The position numbers and the translations under genes were made by a program. Below, in pieces: positions 56,301 to 64,000 of a stretch of 64,000 bases of DNA. This stretch comes from Neopestalotiopsis rosae. Its lineage: Eukaryota > Ascomycota > Sordariomycetes > Amphisphaeriales > Sporocadaceae. The stretch spans positions 3,844,001-3,908,000 of the forward strand of contig JALGAS010000003.1 in the NCBI GenBank assembly GCA_023078685.1. The letters run 5' to 3'. Each line of letters begins with the position of its first letter. Within the stretch, counting starts at the first letter, position 1. The notes beneath the pieces are model-generated. The model was not told the DNA's origin. It made no database searches and was given only the letters and a program-made list of their open reading frames with translations.

Positions 56301-59300
56301 TCTAGGTTTTTCTTGCTCGGCTGGGCGAGTCCAGCCCAGCTAATGAGCAGGCTTGACGGGCAGTGATCGACGGTTATGGCGCCGGGTAAGACGATTTTGG
56401 GGAGGTTGTAAGTGTGCCAATAGGTAGTGTTTGTAAGCCAAAAAAGAAGATCCTGCGGCGGTCGGGGCCAAAAGGGCGGACTCCGTCTAAAAGCAGCCAA
56501 AGGGAGTTGCCGAGTTGGTATCTTTAATTTTTGCTCTGCACGACACTGAGACGAGCAGCGTAGAAAAATCTTTGTACACACGTACTGATGCAAAAAGCCC
56601 AGTGGGTGCCTTTTGCAACGATCCGTACCAATAGCCAGGATCTCCAATTCCAGCCATCTCGCGCGGCGAAGAAACGCGCCCCGGCAACGCTACTGCAAGC
56701 ACTTTAGAGTCTTCTCGCGCTGTGGCCCCTTCTCACCATTGTGCCGCAACCATATCCGGCCATGGGAGGGGAACAGGAGCAAGCGCAGGGTGGTTTGGGT
56801 GGATAATCCGAAAGGGAATCATGGCTCCCTGTGACGCATTTCAAACCACAGCCGCGTTTCTAAGCAGCTGTGCGCCACTCGCTGAGATTCCTCACGGGAA
56901 TGTCTAGCTCGTCTACGGTTTGTACAGTCAGTCACCTGCGTTCGGGTAGTCACTGGTGAACTTTTTGGAAGGTCATTGATGGCCATAGCTTGGGCTGAGC
57001 CATGTTGGTGGGATGCCCGTACGCTATATCATGAAGGCCGGTTTTGGCCGGGTCCGTACGGGCGGAACACTGCGATACTTTCACTACGGCGATATGGTTA
57101 ATTTGTTTTCTTCTGGTCGTTCTCTCTCCAGACTGGCTTGTGCCAGTGGCATGCTAGCAAAGAGCCGACGGACTCGACTCTGCCATAGAGAGAACAGCCC
57201 GTGTTTCTTGCGGTGGCCATTTCCGTTGCTGTGCGGCGTCCACCCACCATGTCGTGACTGAGTCAAGCACCATCGATCAGACAAGCAATGACTGTCCAGT
57301 TATGCCAGGTTATCTGGCTGCTGACGGCAGCACTTGAGGTGCTCCTTGGGGCTATGAGATTCGGATGGGTCTGCTACAATAAAATCCCTGCCTGCGACGT
57401 CGCCCATTTCGCGGCGTGCGCCAATACTTTATTACGTGTTGCCGCCAAACAGCAATGGTCAGACGATTCATCACAAGCAGTAGAGCTTTGCTCGAGTGTG
57501 GTTCGTCGGAGCATGAACCGGAAGCTAACCACCAATGTCAGGAAGCGCCGCAAGTTCTAGATGTAGAGTTAACTGGACCGAAAAAAGCAGGTGGTGCCTG
57601 GATTGGCTGCAAGTCAGTCTCTGCCAATGGTACTTTGGTTGTTCCAAGATGCTGCGGGAGTGGTGAACTGCCTAGTCATAGATGCAAAGCAATGGAGTCC
57701 TCGTGTGAGGGGAGACTGGTAACCCCGTCCATCTTGTTGGTCGTTATAGGAAAGCTTGTTTATGGCGCAGGTCTCGTGATCTCCGGCGCAAGGCAGTGAT
57801 GGCGGTGTGTATGAGGAGGCAAATGCTTGCAGGCGTTCCCCGCAAAGAGCCGTTTAGACAGTGCTACTGCTGCTACTATTGCGATTGGGACCGAGAATGA
57901 CCGCGGTTGGCGTGGGATGAAGGAACGCCACGGCCACCAGTGCAGTGAATAGTCGCTCAGTGCTCTGAGGCGGTGATATAACATTGTACAATCAGCCGTG
58001 GTGAACACGTACTCTCATGCCAGGCATCACATGTGAGCACATTGTAATATGCCGCCAAAAGCCACGGACTGATCTCAGCAATGACTTGCACCTAATAATA
58101 TCTACCGACCAATTGTAAACAAGGTTAGGACGAACGGCTTCCTGCGCCCACGCTCTTTCAGAGGCCCCAAGCCGGAGCAAGAGTCGCAATTGAAAAATGA
58201 GCGGTACGACTTCATTCTCTAGGCCGAAATATCGGCATTGCTCAAGTACAAGACATCGGCAATTTGCCAGTTGTATACTTACCCCTCAACTGAATATGCA
58301 TTTGGTCGGCCTGTTCCCATGCCGCCAACGGCAACAATGCAGGTCTTGTCTTGATCCGGTGAAACAAACCAGAGGCATTTATTTTCCAGAACGCTTGAGT
58401 AGCATGTCAAGCGGGGCCTCGAATATTTCGCTTTCTCGGGATGTAGGTACAGTTGCACGGGGTGACGCGGATGCGAGAGCCGATTTATGTAGGCAAATAG
58501 ACAAGTCGGTACTGTATATTTCTGCAAGGCCTCGTGGGGGGTTTAATGGTTCTGTTCGGAACTTGAAGTTGGATTGGCTGTTGCCGTGCATTTCTTTTGG
58601 GGGGTGTTCATGAAAATATACCTCCGGATCGCCGGTTTGGTAAATCCATGTCAGCTACTTTCTGGGAATGATACGGGCATCGTCAAGGACCTCAGCAGCT
58701 AGTGTCGAAAAACTTTGGGATGCCGCAGCACCGAGATTTCGTAAGACGCATTGCCCGCTGTACCGGGCCATTGAGATTTCATATGTCGTAATAAAAGTTG
58801 AAAGCCTCCTCTACCAAGGCCGACCCATCACGGGCAGTAGAAAGCTAATCTCTTGAGGTATTACCTTTAGGATGAGATCCAGGTAGGCCCGAGGATACCT
58901 ATTCATAGCAACAGGCAGTGTGCAAGTGTACCGTAGGTGGATGCTTCGGCTTGTGATTGGCCACGAGATTATGCGACAGCCCATTTCCAGGCCGGGGTCT
59001 TCGGTTTCTCAGTCGGTTGGATTTGCTTTCCCTAGGTTTCCTAGGCTCTCCCAGGCTCCAGCAGCCCTTGTGCTCTCGCAGGCCCTGGAGCCCTGGCAAA
59101 GCATGGGGCCAAGACTGGATTGCCACACTAGGTGTGATGATGAATCTGATGATGCCCAGGCACAATGACGCTGCCAGCCTACGGCAGTAGTTTCCAAGGA
59201 CAGTTAATCTCCAATGTATGTGGCTTTTGAGTCGCAGCGAAAGCGTCACGCAATGTACATCGGACAGCGACGAGTACGGTACTGATGCTTGATGGAACCG

Positions 59301-59992
59301 ACGCCAATACTATGTACGACTGGAGAGCTTCGGGGATGATCGCTTTCAGTGCATCGAAAAACTCATTTACGGATCCTACCTAGAGGACTTTGCGCTCGCA
59401 AATCAGAAAATTTTCAAGGCCACTGAAGCATTTTCTCGTACTATGAATTTGAGCAAAAACTTCAGGGTCCTCTAAAGTCAACTAGAAAGGGCCCGCAGCA
59501 CAGACGGCCTTGCCTTAGTGGACGCCAAGCATGAGAAAAGCCACATGCGTAGTGGGAACTGGAAGCGGTCATGGTAGGGAAGTGTCATGTAGAAGCACAA
59601 GCTAGTACTGTGAGAAGGAAAACCCTGTGGAGATGAAGCGCACCTGGCACTCTGTATGGCATTTGTCTGGGTGAGTTGGAGGGAGATTGTCTTTGGTAAC
59701 AGATAGGATCGTGTTCTGGTGTGTCTGAGAAACTGACTGAAATGGGTTCTGTACCAGTAACGGCCTGGGGCAGGCAATAGGCTTGCGAGGTTCGACAATG
59801 CCACTCTTCCGATTGGAGCAGTGTTTTTGCCATGTTTCCTGCCGCTTTCGTGCTAATAAACGACGACCCTGAAAATATTGGCAATTTCAAGGTTGATGCT
59901 GATGCCCATTTGTTGGCAGATTTATTACTGCTAGCTATGAAGAGGTACTACTTGACGACGTACGTACACACCACTACTGCTACTACACTACC

Positions 59993-60097
59993 ATGATCGT
60001 ACCTCGCGTGGCTGTAAGTTGATGAAGAATGTGGATCGACATTCTAGAACGCCGCTCTTATTCTTGCTTACAGCTCGTGGGAATATCACTCCATTAG
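59993..60097 (+). ncRNA. Possible spliced transcript or leader with mini-ORF
   Basis: CTACCATGATCG starts a 7-codon frame to a GTAAGT donor at 60014. The acceptor CTTACAG ends at 60073, and the frame then closes after 7-8 codons (TAG 60095-60097). The 60-bp intron has the length and ends usual for this genome. The predicted 14-residue product is probably a uORF or noise. The splice signal itself is the reason for listing it. Confidence 0.2.
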
Positions 60098-62542
60098 AAA
60101 CTCGAGCCGACTTGCTTGTCTGGAATATTCAGGTCCATACTGATGAATGAAAGTAATACCAATGATCACGAGTCTAGTGTGTTTAATGAGTCTGGTGGTG
60201 GAAGCAACCAGCAACAACAAGAGCTCACCTTGAACAGTCAGCACGGCTCGTGACTTTGTCCCCAGCGGCTTTGTCTCATAAATTCTTGAAACACATGCTA
60301 TGCTTCTGAATTCGGCTGGGTTGTCATATTTCGAGTCGACGCGTCTTTTACCCGGGTTTGTGATATTGCTTTTGCGCTTTAATCTTAGAGAGAATCCCAT
60401 TCAGGGGCGCGATGCTTTGGGTTTAGTCTAGTCTATATTACGGATCCGGTCTTCCGTTTCGGACGGAAATTTCCAGACACAGAACATCAGATTTCAGGGC
60501 ACAGAGAGATCGGCAATCCACGGCCAGTCTCGCACACACACACACCAGACGAGCCAGAGTCCAGACACACAGATGAGCTACACAGTATGTTCATCATCTG
60601 TCGTACGTTCAAGGCCCGCGGGCGCAGCAACCGGCGACTCGTTACCACATCTGTCGCAGGTCGACCTCGGAAAGCCATTTTTGCGACTCTGGTTGAAAAT
60701 GAGATGGGATTGGATGAGTAGAGCCTAGTGCCCAAGCCGACGGCATCAAAGGCAAAATGCCAGCAGAATCCATTCATTTGCCAATCTTTCGCGCCCGTGT
60801 TTTGACTGCTTTGCTCAAGGTTTATGCGGCAGAGTTTTGCGATCTCGTGTCATTCACTGGCTCTAGGCATCGATCTGGGTTCAGCCGGACTGTTGATATA
60901 ATGCCCAAACGCGTTGAAAATGTCAATTCATCAATGCCAGGAGTGCTTTCTCGTGTCAGACCGCAGCCCTGTTGATGCGGTTTTGGTTGCTCCCTCACGT
61001 GGCGGACCCTTGAACTCTTCGGCTTGGACGGACCACCTCTCACCCTGGCAAGCAAGCTCCTGGCTCTGCTGGTATGCCGACGATGCCAGGACCCTTGATC
61101 AGTCTGGGATGAAGCCAAGCCCCATAGATACACTTGGGCCTGTAGGAGCACTGTGTCGTAGGGATCTTCGGTTTTGGAGCCTGAACCATTCATTCGGGCT
61201 CCAGCTCCGCTACTCCAGCCATTCAAATCCAAACAATGTGAGCGCCAGTAACAAGCCACAGAACAAGTGCTGAGCTCTTTTGCTCTTTTGGAATCAAGTC
61301 CATTTCGCATTTCCGACTCATGACTGGATTGTCAGCTTGTCTACGTACTGGGTAGGTAGGCGCAATGGCCACTCGTCCTTGCGATCGAGCACATGGGTTT
61401 GGTCTCTTGGTTGATTCCCATGTTGAACGGCCATCCACCCCCTGCAATCAAAGTGTAGGCTCATCAATATGCCAAGAAAGTCAGATCCGCGACTTCAGAA
61501 TTCCTTTCTTCCTTCGGTTTTGCAAGTGTTAGTATGGAATCAAGAACTTCATGCAGTTTCTACTATTTTGGGCTTGGACCGACGTTTAAACTGTCTTGTG
61601 GAGTGGCGTGGCATGGCTTGGGCGTGGATTCGAGCGTTGGCAGCCAGCATGGCATAAACCAACGTGGGAAAACATGGACATGACTTATCAAAAGCTTACC
61701 TGATGGCCACGGTAACAAGATTCCCCATTCTTGACTCTTGCTAGTTCACTAACCTTGGGGAGGTGTGCTGTGGTGGCTGTATCCGCCAGTCCGCCCGGCG
61801 GTAACCTTCGACGCTGGAAACATATGTGCACTCTACCATGACGCATACCGTGACCTACCTAACCTACCTCCTTGCCCCGTCCTACTGCTACCCATACACA
61901 TACACACACACCACAGACACACTCACACGCAACAAACTCCATTGCTCGCAATATGACGGCGCTGGCGCGCAGTACAACAGGCCGATACCCCAAGACAGCA
62001 AGTGCCACTTGACTTCCGAGATGACACTGAAATGGATCGCATTCCACGAATGACCAAACAAGCAGACCTACCCTTTCTTCATGTAGCAGGTCAAAGGCTA
62101 TTTCCGTCTCACAACTGAAGCGTCAACTTCCGCGACAGATCTACAAACTGGAGAGCAATTGATTGCCTTGACTCTTTCGGAGATTGAAGTGGGATTGGGC
62201 GAGACCTTTGCGATATTATTTCAACGCAACGTCTCAAAGAGGTTATGAATCAGGCAAATCAAGGCCCGGCCTCTTTCCAGGTAGGTATCCAACTTTCAAG
62301 GCTTCTTCTAGATCTTAGATCAGGAGGCGAAAAGTAGCCGTCAAGCTCGTGTAGTTGTATGATGGGTTGTCCATAAACAGACGCTTGCATAGGTAGACAG
62401 ACTTGCCTGACTGCCTGGATAGTGATAGTCAGGGCTGGCTCTATAGCAGAAACAAGGCTCATCTCTGCAGGAAAACGCGGTCGAATACGAAGAATCAATA
62501 GAGGCCGAGCCAGCCCTAGACGGGCAGGATCTTATTTTTGCC

Positions 62543-62552
62543 TACCTAGGTA
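62543..62552. repeat. Palindrome TACCTAGGTA (second exact copy)
   Basis: Identical to 15798-15807. Set among other ACCTACC/GGTAGGT pieces in the gene-poor region. Confidence 0.6.
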
Positions 62553-64000
62553 ACCTTAGAGATGCCCAGCAAGCCGACAAGCCAGATTTCTGCCACAGGA
62601 ATGCGCTCCAGAACGTGACCGCGTCACAGACCCAGCGCGGGAGGAGACGTCTGGATGCACTATTGGCTGAGCGTCTCCATTCACCCGTGATGTAGCACCC
62701 TCAGTTGCCATCATTACGACAGCCACCATATTTTTGCGCTCATCTGCTTCTCTTACCACACCACAGAGCCACACACGTACACCATCACCGTACGTGTACA
62801 GTACCTGCCCTACCTTACTGCAAGTGCCTGGTAGGTCATCGAGAGATTTGTCAGGGGGTTCAACCTGGACCATTCATGCCTCACGAACTGCAATAAGTGA
62901 TGGAGGAGTCAGTCATCAGGATGAGGTCAGCCGGGGAACAAGAATGACGAGTTTCTAGCAAACCATCAACGATGGCTAGTAGATATGGGATAGTGTATAA
63001 GATTTTGCTCCACGTCACAGAAGCAGAGTCTTCCCGCGGGATCAAATTCGAAAAGAGCCCAGCCCTGAGCCCTCGCTCAAGAGCTAGGGACAGAAAAAAC
63101 AGAGGTTGATCTCTACCTACGTGGGTACGTAGTCCGGATAGAGTGGAGAACAAGGTCATTCAAAAACGTGTAAGGAATTCGCTTGGTGCACAAAGCACAC
63201 CTGGACTTGTCTACACTACGTACAGCTCAGAATTTTTTGAAAGGACAAGTGACTGATGAATGCAGGTTCGTCCACTTCGCAGGGTCAGTGCCTTGGTGTG
63301 GTGGATGATGCGTCAATTATTGCAACCTGGTAGAAGCAGAAGCAGAACGTTACGCGAGTAGTAGCTCTGCATCTGACGGAGTGGACACTCCGTTTTACTT
63401 CACCCCTGTCGACTGATTTTTTCTTTCTTCGTCTCTGAAATTCAAAACCGCTTTTGACCTTTTCTGTAGCTTGAGCGGAAACGCAGGGAGGACTGAGCAT
63501 CTGTTGCTCACGTCGAATTCAACCTGGGACTGCCGGTAATATCCTAATATTCTGAGTACACGGCTAGATAACCATGCAGGCCGTAAAGAGTTACATGACC
63601 AAGACTAAAGCAGATGCTATCAAGGCAGGCTCGAAAGAAATCTAAAATACAATACAGATTAAAATCATACATTCTCGTCAACGATCAATGACGAGAGCTA
63701 GATCCCAATGATGGTAGCTGCGTCTCTTTGCTTGCCGGCCAACGTCCAGTGAGGACCGTGCCAGACATCGACGGACGATCTGTGCTGGTCCGTTTAAAAT
63801 TGACGTATTTTTTATTTTCATTGGGACAAATGACGGCTTTGATTTGGTACGAAGAGGTTGGCCTTTGAATAATTTTTTTATTATTCTTCCCCCTGGTCTT
63901 TCTTTTTTGGATCCATACCTTGGGGCCCCAGGCTTGAACGTTAGTAGATTAGCGTTGCCCAGCTTTGCAGAAATCGACCCTCTGGACCTCTTGTCTCCAG

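Larger units (their letters stand above)
53349..64000. other. Gene-poor region, 10.65 kb, no supported protein gene
   Basis: All open frames are short (up to about 180 codons), overlap on both strands and lack domains, signal peptides or coherent splicing. 53.5-55.3 kb is AT-rich. The rest is of mixed composition with simple repeats: GCTT units near 56261-56276, CAG near 55910-55921, CA near 60535-60545 and 61895-61935. The palindrome TACCTAGGTA occurs at 62543-62552. One typical-looking 60-bp intron can be drawn at 60014-60073. It may be regulatory DNA or a long 5' leader of a gene beyond the right edge, or it may carry noncoding RNA. Confidence 0.6.

Overview
This is nuclear DNA of a filamentous ascomycete (Pezizomycotina). 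The evidence is dense short GT-AG introns (about 49-150 bp, mostly 50-70, with CTNA-type branch sites), HET-domain genes, a tyrosinase, a Clr5/ankyrin protein, an RSC7-type chromatin subunit, secreted GH17 and GH18 enzymes and a CBM1 module. A Sordariomycete is plausible, but the sequence alone does not fix the genus. I saw no tRNA, rRNA, CRISPR array or intact transposon.

Layout. 0-5 kb: the 3' part of a tyrosinase (+) runs tail-to-tail into a P450 (-) carrying one frameshift, followed by a decayed HET gene (+). 5-13 kb: a type II membrane glycosyltransferase-like protein (-), a cyclase/formamidase-like enzyme (+) and a complete HET protein (+). 14-23 kb is mainly secretory: an acidic-tailed secreted protein, a small cysteine-containing protein with an uninterrupted Pro-X-X repeat, a zincin-like secreted protein (HExxH) and an arylsulfotransferase-like secreted protein. 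24-30 kb: a small one-membrane-segment protein, a TauD-type dioxygenase and a GH18 chitinase with CBM1. 30-38 kb: an RSC7/Swp82-family chromatin subunit, an SDR, a glutamate-1-semialdehyde aminomutase-like PLP enzyme and a small basic protein. 39-47 kb: a large Clr5/ankyrin protein, an arylsulfatase and an isochorismatase-fold hydrolase. 50-53.3 kb: a GH17 glucanase and a PHD-finger/AT-hook protein. 53.35-64 kb holds no gene I can support.

The genes do not form one pathway. The shared themes are secretion and cell-wall or extracellular chemistry (tyrosinase, GH17, GH18, zincin-like protein, sulfatase, sulfotransferase-like protein), self/non-self type proteins (two HET genes, ankyrin/Clr5) and chromatin (RSC7, PHD).

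The most interesting signal is a pair of in-frame stop codons followed by continued coding-like sequence in the same frame: UAG in the RSC7-like gene (32209) and UGA in the ankyrin gene (42240). They may reflect mRNA recoding or A-to-I editing of the kind known in Sordariomycetes, an unrecognised intron, recent nonsense mutations, or sequence error. All exon joins were read by eye from splice consensus, phase and family similarity. None was tested against transcripts.
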